A stretch of 64,000 nucleotides of DNA from Actinoplanes siamensis (lineage in GTDB: Bacteria; Actinomycetota; Actinomycetes; Mycobacteriales; Micromonosporaceae): positions 124,001-188,000 of the forward strand of contig NZ_BOMW01000012.1 in the NCBI RefSeq assembly GCF_016862395.1. Reading direction: 5' to 3'. Positions 43,758 to 51,720 of this stretch are shown piece by piece. Numbering within the stretch: position 1 is the first letter of the stretch; every line of letters begins with the position of its first letter. The position numbers and the translations under genes were made by a program. The notes below the pieces were generated by a model. That model saw only the letters and a program-made list of their open reading frames with translations, had not been told where the DNA came from and made no database searches.

Positions 43758-44660
43758 TCAGTCATCCCGGGTCTGCTCGGCCAGGAAGCGCTCCAGCTCC
43801 GCCCCGAGCTCCTCGGCCGTCGGCAGCGGCGCGTCCGACTCCACCAGCAGGCTGTTCGCCCGGCCGCGCAGGAACGCGTCGTACTGCGCCTCGAGCGAGG
43901 TGACCAGCCGGGCCGCCTGCTCGTCCTCGGCGATCTGCTTGTCCACCTCCTCGCGGACCAGCTTCGCCGACTCGCGCAGCTTGCCGGTGGGCAGCGCCAG
44001 CCCGGTGACCTTGGAGACGGCGTCGAGCAGCAGTTCGGCGGCGGCCGGGTAGCCGGTCTGCGCCAGGTAGTGCGGGACGTGCGCGGCGTACCCCAGCGCG
44101 TCGTGCCCGCTCCGCCCGAGCCGGAGCTCCAGCAGGTTGCCCAGGCTGGCCGGCACCTGTACCCGCTGCAGCCAGGACTCGTGGTCGCCGATCAGGCTCT
44201 TGTCGGTGGCGTGCGCGGTGAGACCGGCCGGCCGGGTGTGCGGCACGGCCATCGGGATGGCGTTCAGCCCGATCGTGACCTTGACTCCCAGCCGCTCGAT
44301 GAGCTCGGTCACCGCCTTGATGAACCGCTCCCACTGCAGGTCCGGCTCGGGGCCGGTGAGCAGCAGGAACGGGGTGCCCAGCTGGTCGCGGACCAGGTGC
44401 AGGGCGAGAACCGGGTCCTCGTAGCTCTCGAAGTGATCGGCCACGAAGATCATCGGTGGGCGGCGGGACCGGTAGTCGAGGAGCTGGTCCATGTCGAAGG
44501 TCGCGACGACCTCGCTCTCCAGGTTCTCCAGCAGGTTCTCCCGGGAGAGCTGGATCGCGCTGCCGGCGTCGACGAACCCGGTGAGTGCCTGGATGAGCAC
44601 CGGCCCGTCCAGGGCCGGCAGTTCCCCGGCCACCTCGTAGAGCCCGTGTGGGTCGAGCAC
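43758..44660 (-). CDS. PAC2 family protein
   Basis: 300 residues of the PAC2 (proteasome assembly chaperone 2-like) family, common in actinomycetes: LIQALTGFVDAGSAIQLS, LLDYRSRRPPMIFVADHFES, FLLLTGPEPDLQWERFI, GLNAIPMAVPHTRP, YAAHVPHYLAQTGYPAAAEL. The C-terminal quarter is a charged coiled-coil-like stretch (REEVDKQIAEDEQAARLVTS). Its role is not established in bacteria, though the fold suggests assembly or binding of another protein. Start: ATG at 44660 with AGGAGG about 5 nt upstream. Confidence 0.88.
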   Translation of the reverse strand: MLDPHGLYEVAGELPALDGPVLIQALTGFVDAGSAIQLSRENLLENLESEVVATFDMDQLLDYRSRRPPMIFVADHFESYEDPVLALHLVRDQLGTPFLLLTGPEPDLQWERFIKAVTELIERLGVKVTIGLNAIPMAVPHTRPAGLTAHATDKSLIGDHESWLQRVQVPASLGNLLELRLGRSGHDALGYAAHVPHYLAQTGYPAAAELLLDAVSKVTGLALPTGKLRESAKLVREEVDKQIAEDEQAARLVTSLEAQYDAFLRGRANSLLVESDAPLPTAEELGAELERFLAEQTRDD

Positions 44661-44869
44661 CTGCGGTCCTCCTCGAAGACATCGCCCGCTGACGCGGGCT
44701 TTCCGCCGACAACAGCCGCGGCGGACAGTTCATTCCGTGTTTTGCATCATCGCGTACCGCCGGCGCCGGTACACGCTGTGGCGGTCAACCCGGAAAGTTC
44801 CGACAGCCGGGCAACAGACGTGCGCGGGCGCGCCACCAGGTGGGTAGATCGCCGCCTCGCCCCTCGGGA

Positions 44870-44992
44870 GTGATCTTGAGCCGATTCGCCAAGGTCGTGC
44901 CGGGAGCCGGAGTGATCCTGGGCACGTGGGTCAACTCCTTGGCGACCAGGGACCTGGCCCGTCGCGCCCGGGAGCATTTCCGGAACGGCTAA
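44870..44992 (+). pseudogene. EcsC-like C-terminal remnant
   Basis: A short frame reads MILSRFAKVVPGAGVILGTW then VNSLATRDLARRAREHFRNG and stop. This matches the C-terminal signature of EcsC-family proteins (Pro-Gly/Val-Gly-Ala, Gly-Gly-x-x-Asn, x-x-Thr-Arg, x-x-Ala-Arg-x-x-Phe). No EcsC sequence is found upstream in any frame, so only the last 35-40 residues survive. Whether the GTG at 44870 is still translated is unknown. Confidence 0.4.
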
Positions 44993-45024
44993 GCCCGTCC
45001 CGGCGCCGCCCGAACCTGAAGGAC

Positions 45025-45615
45025 GTGCCGAGGATCCGCAAAGCCACCGCCGTCGTTCTGCCCGTGCTAGCCGGCTCGCTGCTGCTGGCCGCCTGCGCCT
45101 CCACCGGGACCGCGCCGGCGCAGCCGACCCCGACCGGGACGAACTGGCTGCTGATGGCGACCGGCAGCGTCGCGCCGTCGCCACAGGCCAGCTTCTCGCC
45201 GCGGGCCACGTTCGCCGCCGCCACGCTGTCGCCGGCCCCGTCCGTGTCGCCCACGCCGAGGGCGAGCGGCAGCGCCTGCGGGACGACCGGGTTCAAGGGC
45301 GGCCAGATCAACGGCGCCGACGTCACCGCGGGCAGCACCAGCGCCGTGGTCACCTGGTTCAACCCGGGCGGCGCCAACCTGGTCGGCTACCACATCCTCG
45401 CGGTCAGCCAGAAGCTCGTGAACGGCGCGCAGCCGGAGACGCCGGGCTGGGTCAGCGTCACGCCCTCCGGCTGCGGCTGGATGACCGGCACGGTGACCGG
45501 CCTCACCCCTGGTACGCCGTACGTCTTCTCGGTCGACGGCCAGTGGCTGCGCGAGGGCATGGACGGCACCTACACCCGTACCGTGGCGCGCTCGGGCGTG
45601 GTCAGCACGACCTGA
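45025..45615 (+). CDS. Lipoprotein with fibronectin type III-like domain
   Basis: 196 residues. A basic start (PRIRKATAVVLP) and hydrophobic core end in the lipobox LLAACAS, giving a lipidated Cys near residue 24. A Thr/Ser/Pro-rich linker (to residue 85) carries the folded domain away from the membrane. The domain looks like Fn3: TSAVVTWFNPGGANLVGYHI, then GTVTGLTPGTPYVFSVDGQW. Partner or ligand unknown. Only 16 bp separate it from the antiporter gene, so they may be co-transcribed. The start is uncertain. Confidence 0.72.
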   Translation: MPRIRKATAVVLPVLAGSLLLAACASTGTAPAQPTPTGTNWLLMATGSVAPSPQASFSPRATFAAATLSPAPSVSPTPRASGSACGTTGFKGGQINGADVTAGSTSAVVTWFNPGGANLVGYHILAVSQKLVNGAQPETPGWVSVTPSGCGWMTGTVTGLTPGTPYVFSVDGQWLREGMDGTYTRTVARSGVVSTT

Positions 45616-45631
45616 CATAAGCTTTCCGGCC

Positions 45632-47218
45632 ATGGAGAGCATCGTCGACACGGTCGTGCTCGTGGCGATCTCGGTTGTCGGCGCGGCCCTCGCCCGCCGC
45701 CTCGGGTTCGTCGCGCCACTGGTCCTGCTCGTGGCCGGTCTGGGTCTGTCCTACGTGCCCGGTTTCCCGGAGGCCCATCTGTCGGCGGAGCTGGTGCTGA
45801 TCGGCATCCTCCCGCCGCTGCTCTACGTGGCCGCCCTGCAGACCTCGGTGCCCGCGTTCCGCCACTCCCTGCGGCCGATCCTGCTGCTCGCGGTGGGCCT
45901 GGTGATGGTCACCGCGTTCGTGATCGGCTTCGCCGTGCACTGGCTGGTGCCGCAGGCGCCGCTGGCCGCGTGCGTCGCGCTGGGCGCCATCGTGGCCCCG
46001 CCGGACGCGGTCTCGGCCACCGCCATCGCCCGCCGGGTCGGCCTGCCCCGCCGCGTGGTCACCATCCTGGAGGGCGAGAGCCTGCTCAACGACGCCACCG
46101 CGCTGGTGATGGTGCGGGTGGCGACGGGTGCGCTGATGGGCACCGCCATCGGGTTCCTGGACATCACCAAGGAGGTCGCGCTCAAGGCCGGCGGCGGCCT
46201 GGTCATCGGCATGATCGCCGCGGTGGCCGCGGCCCGGCTGCACCGGTGGATCGAGGACTCGCTGCTCGACGACGCGGTGTCGTTGCTCACGCCGTTCGTC
46301 GTGGTGATCGTCGCGGAGAAGCTGCACACCTCCAGCGTGGTGGCCGTGGTGATCACCGGCCTCTACCTGGGGCACCGCATCCCGTACCTGCTCTCGGCCA
46401 CCTCCCGGTTGCAGATGGAAGCGGTCTGGCGGCTCACCACGTTCCTCCTGGAAGGTGTGGTGTTCCTGTTGGTCGGCCTGCAGCTGCGGGTCATCGTGGA
46501 GAGCATCGAGACCGGCCTGTCGAAGACCGTCCAGGTCACCTCGCTGATCTTCGGCGTGCTGGTGCTGATCCGCTTCCTGTGGATGTACCCGGCGACCTAT
46601 CTGGCCCGGCTGATCCCGCGGGTGCGCACCCGGGAGGAGCGCCCGCCGATCGCCGTGCCCACCGTGATCTCCTGGGCCGGCATGCGCGGCGTGGTCACCC
46701 TGGCCGCCGCGCAGACGCTGCCCGAGCCGGGCGCGGTGATCGGCGGCCGGCTCGTCCCGGACTACCCGCGCGAGTTGTTCGTCTTCATCGCCTTCGCGAT
46801 CATCGTGCTCACCCTGCTGGTGCAGGGCACCACGCTGCCCGCCCTGGCCATGCGGCTCGGCGTCCGGGAGGACACCACCAGCGAGGACGCGCTGGCCGAG
46901 GCCGGGGTGCAGCACGCGGCCAGCCGGGCGGCCCTGGAGGCGCTCGACTCGCATGCCGGCGGGGCGCCCGCCTCGGTCGTCGACCGGCTGCGTGGCCTGG
47001 TGGAGAGCCGGTCCAACAACGCGTGGGAACGTCTGGGCAACCAACAGCAGGAAACCCCCTCGGCGGCGTACGGACGGCTGCGCCGCGAGATGATCAGAGC
47101 CGAGCGGCACGTCTTCAAAATCGCCCGGAACGAGGGGCGCATCCCCGAAGAGGTGCTGGTCCGCGCCCAGCGCGAGCTCGACCTGGAAGAGTCCCAGCTG
47201 CGACGGAGTGAAGAGTGA
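45632..47218 (+). CDS. CPA1 family Na+/H+ antiporter
   Basis: 528 residues with about 12 membrane helices and a cytoplasmic C-terminal tail of some 130 residues. CPA1/NhaP signatures are present: LVLIGILPPLLYVAALQTS, ALGAIVAPPDAVSATAIARR, and the ion-binding LEGESLLNDATALVM (ND pair). VISWAGMRGVVTLAAAQTLP is the conserved late arginine region. It exchanges cytoplasmic Na+ (or K+) for H+. The tail (AERHVFKIARNEGRIPEEVL) is the usual antiporter helical end. The stop overlaps the next gene as GTGA. Confidence 0.94.
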   Translation: MESIVDTVVLVAISVVGAALARRLGFVAPLVLLVAGLGLSYVPGFPEAHLSAELVLIGILPPLLYVAALQTSVPAFRHSLRPILLLAVGLVMVTAFVIGFAVHWLVPQAPLAACVALGAIVAPPDAVSATAIARRVGLPRRVVTILEGESLLNDATALVMVRVATGALMGTAIGFLDITKEVALKAGGGLVIGMIAAVAAARLHRWIEDSLLDDAVSLLTPFVVVIVAEKLHTSSVVAVVITGLYLGHRIPYLLSATSRLQMEAVWRLTTFLLEGVVFLLVGLQLRVIVESIETGLSKTVQVTSLIFGVLVLIRFLWMYPATYLARLIPRVRTREERPPIAVPTVISWAGMRGVVTLAAAQTLPEPGAVIGGRLVPDYPRELFVFIAFAIIVLTLLVQGTTLPALAMRLGVREDTTSEDALAEAGVQHAASRAALEALDSHAGGAPASVVDRLRGLVESRSNNAWERLGNQQQETPSAAYGRLRREMIRAERHVFKIARNEGRIPEEVLVRAQRELDLEESQLRRSEE

Positions 47219-47478
47219 TCTGCCAGCATCTCAAGGAGTCCGGCGAGCCAGCCCCACAGACGGCGTACGAACAGGGCTGCCCGCAGTGCGTGGCCGGCGG
47301 CTTCGACGACTGGGTCCACCTGCGACTCTGCCTCGGCTGCGGCCTGGTGGCCTGCTGCGACTCCTCACCTCGCCGGCACATGTCGGCCCATCACGCCGAG
47401 GCCGGTCACCCGGTGATGCGCTCGTTCGAGCCGGGTGAGACCTGGCGCTGGTGCTTCGACGACGAACAACTGGGCTGA
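47215..47478 (+). CDS. UBP-type zinc-finger domain protein
   Basis: 87 residues, essentially one UBP (ZnF-UBP/BUZ) domain: CxH near 3-5, CPQC (22-25), CLGC (39-42), CDSS with HMSAHH and GHPV supplying further ligands. In eukaryotes this domain binds the ubiquitin C-terminus; in actinomycetes small single-domain versions are frequent beside CPA1 antiporters and their ligand is unknown. The GTG overlaps the antiporter stop (GTGA), and the pairing suggests it regulates the antiporter. Confidence 0.85.
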   Translation: MICQHLKESGEPAPQTAYEQGCPQCVAGGFDDWVHLRLCLGCGLVACCDSSPRRHMSAHHAEAGHPVMRSFEPGETWRWCFDDEQLG

Positions 47479-47537
47479 GGAGCCCGGTGACCCGCCGGGG
47501 AGCGGGACGAGCCGCCGGCCGGCTGACAGTGGTCGGC

Positions 47538-47638
47538 TAGGCTGCCCGGCGTGAGTCCGTTCCCCGGCGTCCTGCCGCCGCCCCGCCGCTGAGCGGGGCG
47601 TGAGCCGAGCCGCCCGAGCCGAGGCGCGGGCGGTTGTT
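47538..47638 (+). promoter_or_regulatory. Probable leader-peptide attenuator upstream of the EamA transporter
   Basis: A -10-like TAGGCT (47538-47543) lies 7 nt before a GTG at 47551, the leaderless pattern. The 13-codon leader is followed by two hairpins: CCCCGC/GCGGGG (47581-47598), overlapping the leader's stop, and CCGCCCG/CGGGCGG (47610-47633), followed by TTGTT. The second looks like a terminator. The transporter ATG is 57 nt further on. Confidence 0.5.
47551..47592 (+). CDS. Leader peptide MSPFPGVLPPPRR
   Basis: A 13-residue frame reading MSPFPGVLPPPRR then TGA. It is rich in Pro with a Pro-Pro-Pro-Arg-Arg end, a sequence that slows ribosomes. Its last codons form the 5' arm of a hairpin, as expected if ribosome position chooses between RNA structures. 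It is not a fragment of a larger protein. Confidence 0.45.
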   Translation: MSPFPGVLPPPRR

Positions 47639-47694
47639 CCGGGCTGCGTTCCGCCGACGATCCGTCCGGACCGACTCACTCACGCGGAGCGTGC

Positions 47695-48687
47695 ATGTTC
47701 TCGTCCCACTCACCCCATCTCTCGGCCGGCGCCCGGCTGAGCCTTCTCCAGCTCTCCGCCGCCGGGATCCTCTGGGGCACCGCCGGCGTCGTGGTCCAGG
47801 TCGTCGCGAGCCGGACCGGGCTCGGCGCCGTGGCGATCGGCTTCTACCGGCTGCTGTTCGCCGCCGGGACCATGCTGATCCTCGGCTTCCCGGCCCGCCG
47901 CCGCATCTGGGCCGCGTTCCGGTCCGCCCCGGTCGCCGTGCTCGCGGCGGGGGCCGGGCTCGCGGCGTACCAGGCGCTGTATTTCATCGCCGTCCGGCTC
48001 TCCGGCGTCAGCATCGCCACAGTGGTCAGCCTCGGCCTGGCGCCCGTGCTGCTCAGTGTGTGGGAGACGATCCGCACCCGGCAGCGGCCCGGCAACGCCG
48101 AGCTGGCCGCCTCGGCCGCCGCGATCGGCGGCCTGGTGCTGATCTCCACGGTGACCGGCGGCGGCGCGACCGCGTCCGGTCTGGGCCTGCTCGCGGCGGT
48201 CGCGTCCGGCACGGTCTACGCCGCGTCGACCGCGCTGAGCCGCCGGACCACCCAGGGCGTGCCCCCGCTGATCCTGACCACCCTGTCCGGCACGATCGGC
48301 GCGATCACCCTGGCTCCGATCGCCGTGTCCCAGGGCCTCGCCTTCACCCCCGGCCTCGGGCCGATCGCGCTGCTCGGCTACCTGGGCGTGATGACCACGG
48401 CTCTCGCGTACGCCTGCTTCTACACCGGCCTGCGCCACACCGCCGGCAGCGTCGCCGTGGTGGTCACCCTGCTGGAGCCGCTGACCGCCGCGCTGCTCGC
48501 GGTGCTGCTGATCGGCGAGCCCCTGGCCCTGCCCACGATCGCCGGCTCGGTGCTGCTCCTCGGCGCGGTCACCACGTTGTACCTGGGCGCCGGCCGCCCG
48601 GCGAGCCGGGAGCGCGGAAGCGGGCCGGGCGGGACGAGCCCGGAACGCCCGGCGGTGCCGGGCGGCCATGCGGACTCCGGCCGGTAG
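47695..48687 (+). CDS. EamA (DMT superfamily) transporter
   Basis: 330 residues with ten predicted helices in two EamA repeats: AAGILWGTAGVVVQVVASRT with YRLLFAAGTMLIL, and GLLAAVASGTVYAASTALSR with LTTLSGTIGAITLAPIAVSQ. The conserved end is VVTLLEPLTAALLAVLLIGE. DMT members export amino acids or other metabolites; the substrate here is unknown. The C-terminal 35 residues are hydrophilic (Gly/Pro/Arg). The presumed attenuator at 47538-47638 would control it. Its stop is 1 bp from the convergent kinase gene. Confidence 0.9.
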   Translation: MFSSHSPHLSAGARLSLLQLSAAGILWGTAGVVVQVVASRTGLGAVAIGFYRLLFAAGTMLILGFPARRRIWAAFRSAPVAVLAAGAGLAAYQALYFIAVRLSGVSIATVVSLGLAPVLLSVWETIRTRQRPGNAELAASAAAIGGLVLISTVTGGGATASGLGLLAAVASGTVYAASTALSRRTTQGVPPLILTTLSGTIGAITLAPIAVSQGLAFTPGLGPIALLGYLGVMTTALAYACFYTGLRHTAGSVAVVVTLLEPLTAALLAVLLIGEPLALPTIAGSVLLLGAVTTLYLGAGRPASRERGSGPGGTSPERPAVPGGHADSGR

Positions 48688-48688
48688 C

Positions 48689-50842
48689 TCAGCGGACGTC
48701 GAGCGGGAGCCGCACCAGCACCGTGGTTCCCGCATCGTCCCCGGTCAGCTCGATGCTGCCCTGGTGCCGTTCCACCACCACCCGGCTCAGGGTGAGCCCG
48801 AGCCCGCTGCCCGGCAACGTCCGCTCATGCCCCCGGCTGGTCCGGTACCGGCCGGTGAACAGCTGCTCCCGCTCGTCCCGCGGCACGTCCGCCGCGGCGT
48901 CCGAGACGGCCAGCTCGGCGACCCGGCCGGCGCGGCGCAGGCCGACCCGGACGTGGCCGCCGTCCGGGCTGTACCGGATCGCGCTGCCGAGCAGGTTCTC
49001 CACGACCTGCCGCAGCCGGTCGCGGTCGCCGGGGACGATCAGCTCGGCCGGCAGGTCGGTGTCGATCATCACCGGCGCCGGTCCGATCGCCGCCCGGCTC
49101 CGCTCGACCACGTCCCGGACCACCTCGGCCAGGTCGAGCGGGGTACGCCTGACGTCCGCGTGCCCGGCGTCCAGCGCGGAGAGCTCCAGCAGCTCGTTGA
49201 TGATCTCCCGGAGCTGCACGGCGTTGCGTTCCACCACCGCGATCAGGCGCGGCCCGTCCCGGACCAGGGTGGCCTCGTCCGCCTCGCGGAGCAGTTCGGT
49301 GTACGCGCTGATCGACGTCAGCGGCGTGCGCAGCTCGTGCCCGATCAGCGCGAGGTACTCGTTCTTGCTGCGCACCAGCTGCCGCCGCAGATCCTCGGCC
49401 CGGTTGCGCTCGACGAACTGTCCCACGTGCGCGGCGATCCCGGACATCAGCGCGACCAGCTCGTCCTCCGGGTCCTCGACGGCGTCGGCGAATCCGGTGA
49501 GCACGCCGACCGTCCCGGTCCCGCCGTGCACCGGGATGGCCAGCGCGGTGTGCAGGCCGTCCCGGGACGTCTCCGGGGAGATCAGGCTCTGCGGGCGGCC
49601 CACGTCCCGGATCCACAGCGGCTTGTCCACCTGCCAGGCCCGGCCGGCCAGCCCCTGCCCGTACGCCAGCTCGCCGGGCACCGGGATCCCGGTCGGCCAG
49701 CCGGGGGTGCTCCACCGCGCCGCGGCCCGGATCACCCCGGCGGCCGGGTCGACCATCCACAGCTCGGCGTGCACCCAGTCGAGCGTGTCGACCACCGCCT
49801 CCAGCACCCGCGGACCGGCCGCCTCGACGCTCGGCGCCTCGGCCAGCGCCGTGGTCACGGCCAGCTCGCAGGAGCGAAACCGCTCCGCCCGCCGTTGCCG
49901 GGTGACGTCCTGCATGGCCTGGACCGCGCCGGCCACCCGGCCGTCCGGCCCGAGGATCGGCTGCGCGTCCATCAGGTAGTACCTGGTTCGCCGGGTGCGT
50001 CCGGGCCGCGCGAGCGGTTCGTCCTTGAGGCGTTCGCCAGCCAGCGCCCGGAGCAGGCCCGGTTCCTCGACGTCGGCCGGGTCGTCGGCCCAGAGCCGTC
50101 GCATCCGCTCGTTGGCGAAGACCACCTGCCCGTCGGCGTCGCACGCGGTCACCCCGTCGTGCAGGCTCTCCAGCACCGCGTCCAGGAACCGGTGCTGCTG
50201 CTCCAGCTCGTGCCGGGCCAGTTGCTCGCCGATCAGCAGCGTCGCCACCTCGGCCGCCTCGGCCACCGCGGTGATCTGCTCCGGGGACCACTCCCGCGGC
50301 CGCAGGTCGTAGGCGCAGCAGACCCCGATCACCCGCCCGTGCCGGTCGTGCACCGGGTAGCCCAGGTAGGCGCCGCCGTGGCTGCGTACCAGCCCGGACG
50401 GCACGCGCTCGTCCGCTGTCGCGTCGTCCACGATCACCGCCCCGCCGCTGTGCACCACCAGGCCGCCGAGGGAGTCGTCGAGTCCGGTGTCGGCGATCGC
50501 GTCCCAGTCGCCGTCGACGCCCCAGCTGCCGTACAACCGCAGTCTGTCCTTCTCCAGGAACTGCACGCAGGCGCTCGGCGTCTGTGCCGCGCGCGCGGTC
50601 AGCGCGGCCAGCTGGTCGGCGGTTCCGCTGGTGAGCACGCCGCGGTGGGCCGGCGACGCGAGGCCGTCGCGCGGCCGGCCGACAGGCGACCAGCGCGGCT
50701 CGATGGCGGCCGCCGGCGAGCCGGGATGCTCGTCGACGGCCGTCCCCCCGTAGAGGTCGGCCGGGCGTGCGATCGCCGCGGCCTCCGCCGCCCGTGCCCT
50801 TTCGGACCGCCCGGCGCCAGGGCCGGAGTCTTCTCGCCGCAT
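48689..50842 (-). CDS. GAF-PAS-GAF sensor histidine kinase with a degenerate ATP site
   Basis: 717 residues, cytoplasmic (no membrane helices). GAF 1 is about 60-190 (GLVVHSGGAVIVDDATAD), PAS about 195-310 (LESLHDGVTACDADGQVVFA), GAF 2 about 325-470 (YGQGLAGRAWQVDKPLWIRD). HisKA follows with the phospho-acceptor in GHELRTPLTSISAYTELLRE. In the ATPase domain the N box is NLLGSAIRYS, with Ser where the Mg2+-binding Asn should be, and the G1 box is VSDAAADVP, lacking both glycines of DxGxG; G2 (GSGLGLTLSRVV) is intact. It may be weak or non-catalytic. The ATG at 50842 has GGAGG upstream. No response regulator is adjacent. Confidence 0.88.
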   Translation of the reverse strand: MRREDSGPGAGRSERARAAEAAAIARPADLYGGTAVDEHPGSPAAAIEPRWSPVGRPRDGLASPAHRGVLTSGTADQLAALTARAAQTPSACVQFLEKDRLRLYGSWGVDGDWDAIADTGLDDSLGGLVVHSGGAVIVDDATADERVPSGLVRSHGGAYLGYPVHDRHGRVIGVCCAYDLRPREWSPEQITAVAEAAEVATLLIGEQLARHELEQQHRFLDAVLESLHDGVTACDADGQVVFANERMRRLWADDPADVEEPGLLRALAGERLKDEPLARPGRTRRTRYYLMDAQPILGPDGRVAGAVQAMQDVTRQRRAERFRSCELAVTTALAEAPSVEAAGPRVLEAVVDTLDWVHAELWMVDPAAGVIRAAARWSTPGWPTGIPVPGELAYGQGLAGRAWQVDKPLWIRDVGRPQSLISPETSRDGLHTALAIPVHGGTGTVGVLTGFADAVEDPEDELVALMSGIAAHVGQFVERNRAEDLRRQLVRSKNEYLALIGHELRTPLTSISAYTELLREADEATLVRDGPRLIAVVERNAVQLREIINELLELSALDAGHADVRRTPLDLAEVVRDVVERSRAAIGPAPVMIDTDLPAELIVPGDRDRLRQVVENLLGSAIRYSPDGGHVRVGLRRAGRVAELAVSDAAADVPRDEREQLFTGRYRTSRGHERTLPGSGLGLTLSRVVVERHQGSIELTGDDAGTTVLVRLPLDVR

Positions 50843-50949
50843 GGCCGACCTCCACGGTTCAGGGTAGAGGTGCGAAAACCCTGAAACCGGCAAATCCCTC
50901 GGTCAGGCGAGCGGTTTTACGCAAGCTCGCGCCCGGCTCGCGGCCGCTC

Positions 50950-51675
50950 TCACAAACTTGGCGGTACGACCGTCTCAGCCGCCCCGGCCGGGGGCACGGC
51001 GCCGGAGGACCGCGTGTACCGCAGGTCCGCGATCGGCCGCCCCGCGGCGGCGCCCCGGCGCTCGAACTTCGTCTCCGGGCGGGCGTGCGGCATCGACGGC
51101 AACCGGCGCAGACCCGGGTCGGCGTCCAGGGTCGCGGCCATCGCCTCGGCGTACTCCGGCCAGTCGGTCGCGCAGTGCAGCACCCCGCCGGCGCGCAGCC
51201 GATCGCGGAGCAGCGCCACGTTCGCCGGCTGGATCAGGCGGCGCTTGTGGTGCCGAGCCTTGGGCCAGGGGTCCGGGAAGAAGACGTGCACGGCGTCCAG
51301 CGCGCCCGGGGCGATCCGGTGCACCAGCTGCATCGCGTCGCCCCGGGCCACCCGGACGTTGGCCAGGCCCAGCTCGCCGACCAGGGCCAGCAGGTTGCCG
51401 ACGCCCGGCGTGTGCACCTCGACGCCCAGGTAGTTCCGCGCCGGATCGGCGGCGGCCATCGCTGCTGTCGCGTCGCCCATGCCGAAGCCGATCTCGAGCA
51501 CCGCCGGCGCGTCCCGGCCGAACAGTTCCGGCAGGTCGAGCGGGGTGCGGTCGCCGTCCAGGACGGTGAGCCCGTGGGTGGGCCAGAGCGCGGCGTGGGC
51601 GTCGGCGTGCCGCGAGCTCATCCGCCCGCGGCGGGGGTGAAAGGTCCGGATCGGCCGGGCGCTGGTGTCAGTCAT
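50950..51675 (-). CDS. trmB: tRNA (guanine-N7)-methyltransferase
   Basis: 241 residues of the TrmB family. The SAM-binding motif is LEIGFGMGDATAAM (near residue 65), followed by GVEVHTPGVGNLLAL, VRVARGDAM, and the TrmB-specific VHVFFPDPWPKARHHKRRL. It methylates G46 of tRNA in the cytoplasm. The C-terminal 25 residues (Pro/Ala-rich) exceed the usual end and are probably disordered. The ATG at 51675 is chosen over an upstream in-frame codon. Confidence 0.95.
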   Translation of the reverse strand: MTDTSARPIRTFHPRRGRMSSRHADAHAALWPTHGLTVLDGDRTPLDLPELFGRDAPAVLEIGFGMGDATAAMAAADPARNYLGVEVHTPGVGNLLALVGELGLANVRVARGDAMQLVHRIAPGALDAVHVFFPDPWPKARHHKRRLIQPANVALLRDRLRAGGVLHCATDWPEYAEAMAATLDADPGLRRLPSMPHARPETKFERRGAAAGRPIADLRYTRSSGAVPPAGAAETVVPPSL

Positions 51676-51720
51676 GGCGGCGCCCACGATACGGCCGCCG
51701 GCCGGTCCCGGACAAAATCG

